Source: Micropterix aruncella (taxonomy: Eukaryota; Arthropoda; Insecta; Lepidoptera; Micropterigidae). Taken from it: a DNA stretch of 64,000 nucleotides. The notes below the pieces were generated by a model. The model was not told the origin of the DNA, ran no database searches, and saw nothing but the letters and a program-made list of their open reading frames with translations. The translations under genes were made by a program, and so were the position numbers. This document shows, piece after piece, positions 43,984-56,642 of this stretch. Location: contig OX155952.1 in NCBI GenBank assembly GCA_944548615.1, forward strand, positions 26,664,412 to 26,728,411, written 5' to 3'. How positions within the stretch are numbered: position 1 is the stretch's first letter; every line of letters begins with the position of its first letter.

Positions 43984-44400
43984 CAGGGTTTTTCAAAGTG
44001 TGTGCCCCGGCACCCTAGGGTGTAATAAAGACTCATGTGTCAAATGTGGCATGAATACAAGTGTAGGAAGAAGCGAAAGCACATGGTAGGAAAGAAGCGA
44101 AAATGCTTGTATTTTGTCTTCACTGTAATAGAAATCGCCGACGAAGAGAGACCGCAATGTGTGATCTATTCCACAATTCTATCATCCAAGAGCATGAACC
44201 TAAGTAAGTTGAGGCGGCACATTGAAAAAAAACGCAACCCAACATGGTCACCAACCCCGTGAATATTTTAGCAGAAAAAATAAGTTTTGCACTAACAAGA
44301 CATGCTTTTTCTATCGCTAAGGATATCCTAAGACAATCCAGTGCTATGGTTACGTTCATATTCACAATGAAATGGAAGTGTGGTCTTTGATTCTTCTAGG
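43984..44400 (+). pseudogene. hAT transposon remnant with a decayed BED zinc finger
   Basis: It begins with cagggtttttcaaagtgtgt followed by gccccggcaccctagggtg, a terminus like that of Tip100/ZBED-type hAT elements. A frame at 44035-44262 contains ERPQCVIYSTILSSKSMNLS and KLRRHIEKK, which matches the BED finger preceding hAT transposases. The second zinc Cys is Tyr and the last His is Arg, so the finger is dead. The right end of the element was not found. Confidence 0.7.
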
Positions 44401-45068
44401 CAGGAGTGGTCTATAGCCGATGAGGTACCCTGAAAGATTATATATTTTGCATGCGGTTAACATGTGTAGCAGTTTGGTCTACGTCTGACGGTTGTCTCTC
44501 CTTATCCTGTTCTTTCAACCTTTGTATTGATGTGGCATTCAGTATTGTTATTTCTTCAGTTAACAATCCAGCTCGTTGCTTCTGCCAATCCCTGTATGAC
44601 TGGACACATATCATGTCACGTCTAGGTTTTCATTGGTTGTACACTAGATATTCTTCAATTTCATTTTAAACGGTGATAAGGTTTTTACATTTTCTTAGCT
44701 ACCCAGTTCGACATTGTAGATATTATTCTGATTCGAAAATAGTAAGATACACACTTGATTATTAAATTTTAAGAATTGTCGTGTGTGTCATTGTCAGTGA
44801 ATTGTTGTGTGTGACGGTAAATTCCCTTTAAAATCGATACAGGCGCGCCCGAGTCGTCACATCGGGGCGCCAGCGCCAGTGTGACACGTGTGTATTATTC
44901 GGCTTATCGTCGAGCGGAAGAAAATAATATCAAATTTACTTTGAGAAAGAGTGGCTGTCTTATCTTACTGTGTCAAATGCGGTTACTGTTACACCTACAT
45001 ACGCCAACTATGTTATCTACTTATGTACGTACATTATTACGATATACAAGTCTAGGTATGTACTTCCA
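44401..45068. other. Spacer with a small GC-rich core
   Basis: A short GC-rich core (caggcgcgcccgagtcgtca, 44841-44860) interrupts AT-rich DNA. No gene is supported. Confidence 0.45.
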
Positions 45069-45419
45069 CATTCCAATCGTTAAATTGCGAGAATTTTTAA
45101 GGAAGCAGGGCGATTTTTAAATTTCAAACGGTATGCGGAATTTAAAACCATTGTTGATAAAAAAAAAGATGTGGAGCCGGCACAGAAAAGTCAGCCAGGC
45201 CAAGACTATATACAGCGGATCGTTCTAAGGACCAATCACGATCGATATCGATGCATTCCAATACATTCCAATCTTCAAATTGCTAGAATTTTAAGGAAGC
45301 AGGGCGAGTTTTAAATTTCGGACGGTATGCACAATTTAAAACCATTGCCAGGCCAAGACTATCCAAGAGCAGCGGATCATTCGAAGGACCAATCACGATT
45401 GATATCGATGCATTCCAAA
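45069..45419 (+). repeat. Tandem duplication, unit about 150-195 bp
   Basis: Unit 1 (45069-45263) and unit 2 (45264-45410) both run from cattccaatc through ttttaaggaagcagggcga, aatttaaaaccattg and caggccaagactat to aatcacgatYgatatcgatg. A third cattccaa starts at 45411. Unit 2 lacks about 40 bp (the gatgtggagccggcacag part). Local tandem amplification, non-coding. Confidence 0.9.
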
Positions 45420-48307
45420 AGTGGACTATCTGGGACCGTCTCTTAAGTGTCTTTCATCTCTTTGTAAATTCTTCTACTTGTAAATTCGTCACCTATTTAC
45501 AAGTAGATAATTTCATCAATTTGTGAAAAATGTAATGTATTTAAAATTACTTTTCGAATATTAAAAACCTCAAGTCTTACAAAATTATTTAATAAAATCA
45601 AGTGATTTTCGACAAAGTAACGAAAATCCCTTAACTCCTATGATAAATTTGGATTAAATTTAAAGTATTTAAAATTATACAAGTTTTAAAATTACACAAA
45701 GTAAAAAATTGCCTTTATATGTACACCATATCGTCCAGTCCATTTCGTGGGATGGTGTTCTCGGTCATAATCTCTGTCATATACCAGAAATTTGGCTTAA
45801 ATCCTGAACTTGATTATCCACCCTACTCAATATAGAATGACCTAGGATAAGAAATACTGAATTAGAGATTCTAGAAACAGAATTACAAAGCTAGCTGATA
45901 AGAGATTCCACGTGGGATGGTTTTTTTTAACTCACAGCGACTAACCCATGACAACACTACGATTGTGCATGTCAGTTGAATTGACTTAAAACAATATTTA
46001 TTATTTAAATACACTATTTTTCAAATTTCACTAAAGCTATGATACTAACGAGGCAACGATAGGTAGGTACTGCAGTGCCGAAATTTTAATTTTACTGTCT
46101 TCCCTCAAATTGATTTTTAGCTATAACAAGTTAGGAGAAATTAGGGAATAAAGCGAGATAATATATAAGCTTTACTAAATTTAGTATGGTGTAGACGTAT
46201 GATTTTAGAATCAAAGTGAACTAAGGCTGACATAAATTAAAGCATGTGATAGTAAACAACTTGAAGAAGTCGATATAGAACAGGGAACTTCAATGCCTCG
46301 AAATTTAATGGATTTCAAATAATCTGCAATATGTTACTATCTTGTCGGAGCATATAATAGACACGGGAACTCCCAAAACGATATCGATTATTTTTATTAT
46401 CGTTATACCTTTCAATCAAAAAAAACATCACTTTTCTAATGAAATTTCACGGTTTTTCTAGATTGCGTTCTGTATGTGACTCTCATGTTTCTTTAATCAG
46501 CAGTGATGAATTTTCTTTTTTTACTTTTATTGATCTTTGTGTATTAGCGTCATTTTTCGATATATTTCCTCAATTAGTTATCGGTTAGAATTCTTAAATG
46601 TTGCTTAGTAATTTATTACTTTCGAAGCCACTTAGATAATATCATTAGGTATAATACTGAAAGACACACGAAATGTTTTCCAGATGATTAGCTTTATATT
46701 TTTCTAGGACATATACATTTCAGAAAAAAATAAAGAAGAATAATTCCGTAATATATACGAATAATTTCCCAAGCATCCTTCTTCATAAAATGCTTATTAT
46801 ACGTTTCACTTGTAGTTTTTTATATTTGTGCGTTATTTATCGTCGCACTATCTACTCAAAATTAAATAAATTCTATGAAATCCAATTTTAAACATTCTAA
46901 TTTTATTTCCCTATTATTTTATTTATTTTATATGTCTGTGGTGCTTTAATCTACTTATCTAAATATAGTCATAGACGGTTAAAATGCGAATCGCTTCATG
47001 ACATTTAACATTGTTTTACACAGAATATGCTGTGTCCATAGTTTCTATATATTCATTAAGTAAAAATATGTAAATTACATATTCGCTATGCGATCACCGC
47101 TGACATTAAATGCATACATGGAGCATGTAACTAAAAAATTTGTGACTGGAAAAATAACGTTTTATTTGATTCACAGTTTTACTATAAAATCATGACAGGT
47201 GCCATTTCTTTTATACCTCATACTGATCTGGATCAAACCTTCAATGCACACGAGGAATCGCCAACATCTAGGAAACCAGCTGGTTTAGCCGGAGATAACA
47301 GCTGAAAACCTACCGTTATAATTGCCACAAAGATCAAGACGCGATAAACGAGCAAATCCACATTTGTGAAAAGCGATCCTATTTCCATATAGTGTGTCTG
47401 CTTAAAATCCCAGCTGTCAAATCAAATCAAAACGCAATGCCACCGAAACAGCTATGCCATCGAAACTATTGACGGCAGAGATCGCTTACGAAATCGTAGT
47501 CTAGATACATTTCAAATTAGTAATAACCCTGAAAGTGAAACTGTAGCAAGTCATGAAATATGAGCAAGACAAAAAATGGTCGATTTTATCAAGCGAATAA
47601 ACTGGAAGGTTATATTTAAAGAAGTGGCGGCGACAAGGTTTCTCTTTTTATTGTCCGATACAGACTATGGAGATACAGACTATGGAGATAAGGAATGAGA
47701 TAAGGCGGATGGGTTTCTTGCTACATTGTTTTTTTATTTATTTATTTCAGGCAATTCCTAGCTACTTACAATAAATTAAATGTTAGCGGAATAATAGGTA
47801 TCTACTTATGATGCCAAGTATTCGGGCTGAGACTACCTAGCTTAGTTACATGCGGTACATATGGCCAATCATATTATTTTGACTTGTATAATGTTATATA
47901 AATTAAATAAAAAATCAGCGGATCTTTTTGAGTAGTTCATTTCGTTTGTTTTTTGACAGTCCTGTTTCATTTCCTTGATGTTTGTAACATGAATTAATAG
48001 TACTATGTGAACCTTGAATATGATGTGTTTTTCTGTTTGAGAGATTTCCATCTGTTTTTAGTCACGGCCAGCGGATCACCTTACGCGTTTTCCCGGTCTG
48101 TTGCGATGAGAGTTATATAACGCTGCAGGACTTACACATTGGCGATATGAGGTAATTCGTAAACCATTCTCGTCCCAGCAGAGTACCTACTTCTCATTAG
48201 TAGATGGCCATTGGCCAATCTTTCAGCCCCTGAAGAGGTTACCAGTCTTACGTTACTCTATAGTACTCTCATATAGTTACTCTATAGTTCACGTGCATTA
48301 CCTAATA

Positions 48308-48309
<2 letters not shown>
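45420..48309. other. Long AT-rich spacer
   Basis: No coding frame or recognised repeat in nearly 2.9 kb. 47725-47752 is a ttta-rich tract followed by caggcaattcctagctactt, possibly the end of an old LINE. Confidence 0.5.

Positions 48310-48405
<96 letters not shown>
48310..48405. repeat. Long (CT)n microsatellite
   Basis: About 43 nearly uninterrupted ct units with one ttt interruption close to the right end. The longest simple repeat in the window. Confidence 0.97.
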
Positions 48406-48981
48406 ATTTGCAATCTACCATTACGTATTCTAAATAGTTCCCGGGCGCCATTATTACTGCGTTATTTAAAGTATTATCGTTATGATTTCAAAACGGCTGT
48501 GGGTTTTGCGACAGTACACCCATTTCCTGTGCTACTCCGCCGTTCGTCATTGGCACAGAATTATCGCTCGGAGATAATGGAGCGGCTCGGCCTCGCTTTC
48601 TTGAGCGATGAGGAAAGCGATAGCTTGCTCCGACAAACGTAGCGTTTATTTTTCTCCACTTTTCATACATACAGGAAGTGTTGCTTCGTCCATGAACGTG
48701 ATAACGTCTTTTAGGCGTCTTTTCACCATAAGTAATGAGATAAGAGCTATTTTATCTGCGATTAAGACGCAAAAGAAGGAGAATGAAGCAAACATTAAAT
48801 TAAAGTAGGTATGAAATATCACAGAAGAAACTATTTCAAAGAAATAAAAAAAAAACTAAATACCTACGAAATTTATTTTGTGACAACTGACTTTCACAGA
48901 GATCTTAAGTCCTATTACGTTCCATTATTTTTTGCAAAACTCGTATATGTAAGTTCTTTCATATAAACTAGTTGCTAAAAA
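48406..48981. other. Spacer
   Basis: Contains a slightly GC-rich part at 48500-48640 with short frames on both strands, unsupported. Confidence 0.45.
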
Positions 48982-49014
48982 ACAGAAATATACGAGTAAT
49001 TCGTATATTTCTGT
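48982..49014. repeat. Perfect 14-bp-arm hairpin
   Basis: acagaaatatacga and tcgtatatttctgt flank the loop gtaat with no mismatch. It lies immediately before the LINE ORF1 remnant. Confidence 0.95.
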
Positions 49015-49015
49015 A

Positions 49016-49335
49016 TATTTGCAGGAATTGGAGATCCTGCTGGGGCACTCGCAGCAGACCTTCCACCAAGAGATACATCTGACCCTCAACTTTATATGAC
49101 TCGGAATATGAAGCCATGTACTACAACTTGAAAGATGTCCTTCGGAAGAAACCATTGTACTTTATGGGCGTGCTCGGGGTGGCTGTAAAGAGACTGGTAG
49201 AGGTTCGAAGGGCAGGAGCTGCACCTTGCCAGCGCTGCAGCACATCCCGGGAGCCTCCTCCTGCCACTTGAGAGCAATGCACCACTGGCACATGGATCAC
49301 ATCTGCTTCATAAGCCATAATATCATTATACTCCA
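49016..49335 (+). pseudogene. Decayed LINE ORF1 (zinc-knuckle) fragment
   Basis: One plus frame reads NLKDVLRKKPLYFMGVLGVA, then VKRLVEVRRAGAAPCQRC. After a frameshift the adjacent frame reads HIPGASSCHLRAMHHWHMDH and IC. Together these give the C-x2-C...H...C pattern and preceding basic segment of the PRE_C2HC/zinc-knuckle region in jockey-type ORF1 proteins. The match is by pattern only. Minus-strand frames over the same DNA are probably shadows. Confidence 0.5.
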
Positions 49336-49639
49336 TACATGAGTGAGAAAATAGGACTCAGTATAGTAATTTCGGCTCCTTGTTAACTATATTTATATGG
49401 GTATTTCTGCGTACAACACGTTTGTAGAGAAAGTGGAGGAACATGTTTACCTAACTTAGGGCACATCCTGAAGTTTTGGAAAAACTACTAGGAGGGGAAA
49501 TGTCACGTCAGATCTGGCTTGGATTGGAAGGTTTCAGAAAACGCAAATTTCACTCCTTCGATGATCCATCCGAGCGACATTCTATCGTGGGCGAAAAATG
49601 ATAATAAACGTTTCCGCAACCGCGGCATTCGAAGCGAGA
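49336..49639. other. Spacer
   Basis: Nothing recognised. Confidence 0.45.
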
Positions 49640-49905
49640 AATCACGGCACGAAACCGGTTATTGTTCGTCACCGCGCGCCGCTCTGCTCTCCGAGTCGTG
49701 ATGGGAAGACTTTTTCCGCACCGATATTGCGTCACCTTTAATGTATTGAAATATTACATTAATCTTGATTGTGTTATGAAAGTAATTGCAGCCGAGCGAC
49801 TGCTTTCGCCCGGGCCGCCGGAGTTTCGCACACTACTTACTGGGCCACGCGGCGCGCCCGCTCCACTTCTCCCTCCGCCATTCGAGCGATTCAATTTTGA
49901 AATCT
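49640..49905. promoter_or_regulatory. GC-rich section
   Basis: It includes gtcaccgcgcgccgctctgc and gcccgggccgccggagtttc, then ggccacgcggcgcgcccgct. Frames on both strands are open for 60-86 codons without recognisable products. Possible conserved regulatory element. Confidence 0.4.
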
Positions 49906-50394
49906 CCAGAAGGAAATATTAACGGGCAGGTCATAGAGATATATCATACATGTATAAGGATATGAAGGACGATTTATAGGATAAGGGCGTCAAAGATCTC
50001 GATCCCTCGCTCACATGCTCAGATCACATGTATTGCATTAATTGAACACCAATGCACTGAATCCAAAAATGAATAGAAATCTCTTAAAACTATCTGTATG
50101 CTGTCTCGTGCAAAGTTTTTGATGAATTTGTATTATATATGTGAACTCATTTTAGGCCAGTGTTAGAGCGACAAAAATCTTTGACGCGGACTGTATGGAA
50201 GCAGCCATAAAAAGAGAAGTCATTTGTAACGCGAGAGTCCGGACGGTTTTCGCAATGAATTTATGTACATGTCAATATTTTAAAAGAAATCAGTTTATAC
50301 GCAAAATATTATTTATATTAGTAAAATTAAAAATGTAAAAAATAAACTATATTTACATAAATCTGTTTCAGGGAAATGTTTCATGGAAATCGAT
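49906..50394. other. Spacer
   Basis: Nothing recognised. Confidence 0.45.
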
Positions 50395-50640
50395 GAAATT
50401 ATTGGAATCTTGTTATGACAAAAATACCTCGCTAAATAAATTATACAATATTATTCTTTTACTATTAGCTACTGGAAAGTCAAAAGTTCCTTGGCGAGTA
50501 AAAATATATTTATAGTATTTAAAGTTTTGACCATGAATTCGGCAAAAAATATATGTATTTGACATTGTAATCACGTCCCAAACAACAAATGTAAAACTAT
50601 TCCCGTGCAAAGCCGGGAAAGGCAGCATTTAAAAAATAAT
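50395..50640 (-). repeat. Dispersed repeat REP-G, copy 2
   Basis: On the minus strand: aaatgctgcctttcccggct, gcacgggaatagtttt, ttgggacgtgattacaatgt and catggtcaaaactt, collinear with 4375-4520. The 71-codon frame here is a by-product of this repeat, not a gene. Confidence 0.65.
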
Positions 50641-51429
50641 TCATTGCAGTCAATTAATTTTAAAGACTGAAAGTGGTATGTTTTCAATTATTTTGTGGAT
50701 TGAAATAAGTCTTTTTAATTTGAAACAAACTTCTAAAAAGTCTGACAAAAATATTCAGGAGTGATTTTATTTGGTTGTATATTATCTTTATTTTTTTTTC
50801 ATATACACAACCATCTAAAAATCTAAACAGTGTTGCTAAAAGTATGTTTGAAAAATTGTCAAAATGAAAAATGATTTTACGGTAATTTTCTGCTTTTAAT
50901 TTTGATTGGTTCCTATTTTACGAGTAAGATACTAACATGCCACACGTACGAGTAAGTGTCGGTTTAAGTCGGTTACATTCATTTGTGTGAATCTAGAATT
51001 GGATAAGTATCGAACAAGTGTTACTCTTGACAATACTCAGGCGTCACATTACCCTACCGCAGACCTAATAAATTATCTCTGTCGTTTTGTGCCGTGAACA
51101 TAAGTAATTATAAAGTAATTATAATAAGTTCCCCTGTAATGAATTGTTCCCGCGTCTGACTGTGAATGAGAAACTCGCCATTGCGTTGTCTAAATGAGCT
51201 CACGTTTAATGTTTTTCTCATTTCCACTGTTATAAAATGGAATTGACTTCCTGTTTCGGCTTGGAATTTCTTCGCGGCACGATAAGCAGACCGCAGAGTG
51301 ATCGATTTTTCTGTTACGAGCAATTTAGTAAGTAAACCGATAAGAGACTGACTGGGATTTTGACCGCATTGATCTATGTAAAATGTATCTACGACTGTCG
51401 GTGATATCAATGTGCGTAACGCCAAAAAA
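50641..51429. other. Spacer with an unsupported 111-codon minus frame
   Basis: The frame at 51108-51443 (minus) reads SITLRSAYRAAKKFQAETGS and QFHFITVEMRKTLNV but has no recognised domain. Its first codons overlap the REP-E end. Left uncalled. Confidence 0.35.
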
Positions 51430-51937
51430 ATCGGTTGGGTCACCCAAGACTATCTCAGCAAGTGGCCAAGGACTGATTTTATTTGAATATTAATTTCATT
51501 AATCAAATCAATGAGCGCCCTCTCTTGGCCGGCGGTCGATCCCGGTTGGGTTTCATTGCGACACCTCAGGGGCGCGGTTCGTTTTACGGCTAGCCTCGGG
51601 TGGCTTGGCGTTAATATTTGAATAAAATATACGGCGAAATTTAAATATTATTAATGCAGCTTGTATATAAGATACTCCAACCAAAGTTTCACAATGGGAT
51701 TTTGACCCAAGAAGGCATCTGTGTAAAAAAATTCAAGTATCTAAATCCAACGTTTCGAAGATTATATATTGGTATATGAGTAGTGTAACGATTTCAACTA
51801 TCTTTTCTTCAACCAACTAATCTTTTCAAGTCTTGCCGTGACCAAATGATCCCCGGATACCTAATTTCAGCTCAATCAGATTAAGCGTTTGGGCGCTATA
51901 GTGGAGGAATACACACACACAGATACACAGTCAGACT
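51430..51937 (-). repeat. Dispersed repeat REP-E, copy 2
   Basis: Inverted relative to 14905-15415. On the plus strand it contains gcaagtggccaaggactgat, gccggcggtcgatcccggtt, ggcttggcgttaatattt and tcagctcaatcagattaagc. Copy-to-copy differences are spread along the length. Confidence 0.8.
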
Positions 51938-52507
51938 TCAATCTAAAAATGGTCTTAATTGTCTCGGGGTGCTCAAAATGGATATTTCCCTCTTTATCTC
52001 GTAAAAAAATTATCGCGTTAACAGTACTTTCCCTCATCACAAAGCAATTTTACGCATACGAATACTGGGTGTAACAAAAGCTATTTTTTTTTATGGACTG
52101 GAATACTTTTGTAAATGCATAACGTTACAGCTACGATTACGGGAAAAAACGATCAATGACATTTTTTTGTGAAAATGAGATACCAATGCCAACTTTTGGC
52201 TTGTTCCCAAAAAATCGAAGGATGAATTGATTTTTGAAAGAAAGATCATAGTCTGCCCTTAAATTAAGGAAGAAGAAACCGTGTGACGAGAAAAACGATC
52301 AAGGGCCACGCGGTGTGGACATTGATCATTCTTTTCCGTCAGGTCCAGAAGTGGTGAACCTTGATGACCCTCCGATTGACGCTGAGGAGGAACTGTGATG
52401 ATAAATACTGATCAAGGATAATGGCTTTTCTATGTTTCCGTTTTTTTCTGAGCTATAGTTAAAGTAAAATCATTTTTTTTTGTAGAAACTCAACTATGCT
52501 TATTATT
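51938..52507. other. Spacer
   Basis: No supported gene or repeat. Confidence 0.45.
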
Positions 52508-54102
52508 AGGGATGCGCCGAATGTTCAGCTGAATATTAACATTCGGTATATTCCGCTGAATATTTGGTTAGTTTGCCGAATAATTACCGAACATTTAAAT
52601 AGTGCCATTTTAAGAACAACATATATTTAACCCTTCGGCTAGTTATGAGAAAATCGAAAAAGTCATGGTAATATTATTTTCTAATTTAACGACCAAATTT
52701 GGTTGCACATCAAAACAACGTTGACTACGTAACGACCAATATTGGCGGCTTGCTCCCGGAGCGCATAGTAATATTATTTTCTAATTCAATCGCATCCTAA
52801 AATCCATACGAAATATCTTATTATTACCATAGGTACATAGACGGCCGCTAGAATAATTTCGCGCGTCATTTCGCGGATATTCCTGGTAAAATTCCATTGT
52901 CAAACATCATTTTTTTTTTTTCGAGGTCAAAATTTTTATTGGTTTTTATGAGTTAATATCTAATAATTTTTGTATGTAAATAAGCAAAACGAAATATTAC
53001 TTTTGATAGAGAATCTAATAAAGGTCACGATGGTAGTTACAATTTCTAAATAGGGTCCCGTATTTTTCTGCAAGACAAGTACAAGTTAGAAATGCCGAGT
53101 TTTTTCACTTTTTCGATTCTCTCATATTTATTCATAATTATCTAATTGTTTTACAAAATGAGATTTCAATATACTATATACGAAATTTCAATGCGATCAT
53201 TTCACATTGTTTATGGTTTCTTCATCTTTCATTTCACATTTATTTTTTTATGGTTTCTTTAGTAGTTCCATAGTTATAGTACTTTTTGTCGAGCGCGCCG
53301 ATATTGCAAGAAATTCCAATAAATTGCCCCGGTCTGCCATGAAATTATGCCGCTACTCGAAGGGTTAAAAGTCTTTAATCTGACACCCGTACGTAGTATT
53401 TGTAAATTAAACAATAATAATGTTGTTTAATCATCAATTATTAAAAAAAAATAACATAAAAAAAACAACATAATTCGAGTTTTATTTTAATTAAATTAAC
53501 GTTTTTCTTTTTTAACAAGAAAGGTTCGCAAATTAACATTAACTATTGTATAAAATCAAAAATTTTAGGTCTTTAATTTTAAAACAATATCCGCCAAATA
53601 AACTTTACCAGTAGCTGAAATCACCAAAATTTTATAAAACATTTTAGTTATAATTTTACAAACTCGTGACTCTGTTCAACAATTAACAGCATACAGAGAT
53701 ATGTGAAAAGTCAGACTCTTTATTCAAGTTATGAAGTTAACAAACATAATTAATTAATATTTAACATTTAAGAGTGGTAAATTTTGATGTAGACTAGACT
53801 CTCAGCCCTGTGAGGTAAGAATCTATTTATTTTTCTTCATGAATATTTCCTGCATCGGAAAATAATCGATCCCTATACACAGACGCAGCTGGAGAGGGTA
53901 AGAAACTTCTAGCTTAAATAGGCATGTGTTCATATTTTCCTTGGTTTTTTGCCCACCATGTGAAAGGATTCAAATGGAGATATAATAAATTCTCATTAAA
54001 AATGAACCGAATCATTCGGCCAAATATTCGGCTCGGTACATTTTGGACCGAATATTCTGCCGAATATTCGTATTCAGTTGAACCCTTATTCGGCGCATCC
54101 CT
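52508..54102. mobile_element. hAT-like transposon with AGGGATGCGCCGAAT termini
   Basis: Perfect 15-bp inverted termini agggatgcgccgaat (52508-52522) and attcggcgcatccct (54088-54102). Near both ends the words gaatatt and attcgg are repeated many times in both orientations, a subterminal pattern of such elements. ttattat-like direct repeats flank it but do not match exactly, so the target duplication is uncertain. A TTAA MITE is nested inside. No transposase frame is readable. Confidence 0.8.
52627..53368. mobile_element. piggyBac-like MITE nested in the AGGGATGCG element
   Basis: TTAA (52627-52630 and 53365-53368) bounds cccttcggctagt and ctactcgaaggg. The right half shares ttcataattatctaattgt, ttttacaaaatga and aaatttcaatgc with the MITE at 6669-6982. 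This copy is longer (742 bp) and has its own duplicated word, taatattattttctaatt (52668 and 52767). Non-coding. Confidence 0.85.
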
Positions 54103-55413
54103 TTTTATTATTATATTATTTTTATATTATAGTTTTGGTTTTTTTTGTGATGTGTAATTTAAGTAAAATGTATTTTTTTGAAACTCTAAAATATTTGGTT
54201 TATATGCAAAATAATATATTTTTTCTCGCTCACCCCTTGCTAAAATGTGATTTTCAAGTTATGAAATTTAAAAAAATAGATTTGTCAAGAATTTCAAAAA
54301 GTTGACATTGATATTTATTCCTCGTAGCCCTTAATAAGTATATTTAAAAAAAATCGCTCAAACAAATGTGTCGGTCTGCATCCCGCTTTAGCGCATACAG
54401 ATTGCCATTAAGATATCACTGCATTCAAAGAAGTGTGTTCTTTTATTCGCAATTCTTCGCACTCATTATTTCGAAACGTTTGATAATATCTGTGAATCTA
54501 CCTTGAAACGTGAAATTAAAATATAGTCTTGTATGTTTAAATTCGATAAAGTTAGAGAGATACCGGAAACGAATGTTTGAGGAAATATGTATTTAAAACA
54601 TGCGTACAAACTTACTTAATTAACATTATAACTGAATCGGTGTTATCACAAAGGGCATAAGTATATATTTTTTAGAAATTTCCTTTTTATGTAATAATTA
54701 TCTATGACTCTTAAGATATATTCTGAGAACAAAAAGAACTTGGTACAATATTTAATCCATTAGATTGGATGTAATGATATAGATTGGATATATATTTTAG
54801 CCAGACGGAAAATTTTCGCGATTGCCATATAGTTTGAATAAAATAAACCCGTAATTCTGTCATATTTTTATATTATCCTTATCCATCAAAGTTATTCGCC
54901 TTTTTACTCTTCAAAAAATGTTGAAAAGCGTTTAATTGCCCTTTCTGCAATTAGATATTCAACTTTGCTCTTTTCGGTGCCCTCTTTGGTCTGTCAAATA
55001 TTCTGACGACGATATAATGTAGAATAGACGTGTATATAAACAAAACAAGATCGAATCGGTAAAGTGGACAGTAAAACATTTGACAGCGCTTATACTGCGT
55101 AGCGATGACGCGCATATACACAAAATACGATCGCACAGGCTGGCAACGGCCAAATGTCGATAATTTATAATAATAACTCTATTAGTCGAATCAAAACGTT
55201 TATTCAACATTTTTTCCTTAGAATTTCAATTAATTAATTTTTTACTATTAGAAATAATGAAAATATATGATTCTACCGATCCCTTGTTGCGGGCCCCCTA
55301 AAAGGCATGAGGCCCATAAGTCTGTACTTACTTGACCTATTTAATAATCCGGCACTGCAACAGAGCCTATTATATGATATTGTGAGAATATTAGGCATTT
55401 TGCATATCTATCG
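54103..55413. other. AT-rich spacer
   Basis: Short frames only. No recognised repeat. Confidence 0.5.
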
Positions 55414-55764
55414 TCATACATAAGGGTTGTTTTTATTATTTCTAAAACCATTGGCTGTGAAATCATCCTCGAGTGGTGCGCACTTTGCGTCCACATGGGA
55501 TTTAACCCAACCCGCGTTCTGCGGTTATTTGGGGCTTCTGATGTGTTCAACACACAGGCTGGATATGCGTTTGTTGACTACCTTTGTAGTCGGATTCATA
55601 TGTTTTACCTTCCTCTTTTTTCTTGTTGTTATCTTCATTTTAGCTCCTTTTGGCCAAGGACATCCAGCCCGCCCGCCGCATACGAGGCGAGTACACCCAA
55701 GCCTCATCGGCCGCCATCCGTCCAAACTAAAGCCGCCGAAACAAACGCTCCCTCGGAGACACAA
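55414..55764 (-). pseudogene. Protein-like frame with one stop, unknown family
   Basis: In one minus frame the sequence reads GGRAGCPWPKGAKMKITTRK, KRKVKHMNPTTKVVNKRISS and LCVEHIRSPK, a stop near 55525, then PQNAGWVKSHVDAKCAPLED, DFTANGFRNNKNNPYV and a stop (about 55414). Both parts stay in the same frame, and their composition (basic, then mixed) is more protein-like than the overlapping plus frames. It could be a transposon protein remnant. No domain was recognised. Confidence 0.3.
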
Positions 55765-56049
55765 ATTCGTCTATGATTGATTCTACATTTACATTTGATA
55801 CACTTTGATTTACGATGCGATGTAATGGTTTAATTCTATATTTACATTTATACAGGCACTTTGCAAGACTATCTAAGGGAACGCCAAAAGCCATTGGGTA
55901 GTAGTCTTTATTATAAAGGAAAAAAAATGTTGACGCTTCGATCGGAGCACACGGAAACTACCATAGACCAGCGGTCACTAAATCGCTCTAAAATATTCTA
56001 GAACAGAAAATAACGGGCTAAGTTGCAGCGTCTTTTTTTCCGCGGTTGC
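55765..56049. other. Spacer
   Basis: Nothing recognised. Confidence 0.45.
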
Positions 56050-56410
56050 GGAAAGTGATTTCATTTCCATGACGGTGAAAAAAATGGCCTTCCCCACCAA
56101 ACGGCGCGCGGTCGTTACAATTTCTAAATGTTTTATTTAGAAATAGAGGTTCGGCGCGCGGTGCGTCGACGGGCGCCGAGCCGCCGTTCGCGGTAACTTT
56201 CTAAAAACTGCTCCGGCGACCTTGAAACCGGTGGATGCCTTGCGCCACGCAGCGACGCACATGGCTGGTGGGGAGCTGGCGACGAAGGTAGGAGTGTCTG
56301 GACGCTGATCTTCTGCGGTTAGGAAGCGACAAACTTCGCGCGCCAGGAGGCGTGGCAGCGAATGCTGCGTTTACACTACTCCGAGCGCACCGCTGCGTAG
56401 ATGCATCCGC
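56050..56410. promoter_or_regulatory. GC-rich, CpG-dense island
   Basis: It includes accaaacggcgcgcggtcgt, gtcgacgggcgccgagccgc and gaccttgaaaccggtggatg. A 9-bp-stem hairpin, atttctaaa...tttagaaat, lies at about 56121-56145, between two ggcgcgcggt words. No long open frame. Candidate regulatory or 5' UTR DNA. Confidence 0.45.
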
Positions 56411-56642
56411 TTCTTCTGGCGTATGGTTTTAAATTCAATATTTATGTAAATTGATGTAAAATGTAAAATGAATTATATATATTATATAAAATGAATAAAG
56501 TGTAAAATGAAAGAATTTTATGTAAAATGTAAAATTGCCAATAAATTATAAGACTAATAAATAATCTAAATATCAACATTTTTAATTAATAAAAACAGTA
56601 AGGATGGATAGGAGAGGCTATTTGAAACATATTTAGGGCCCA

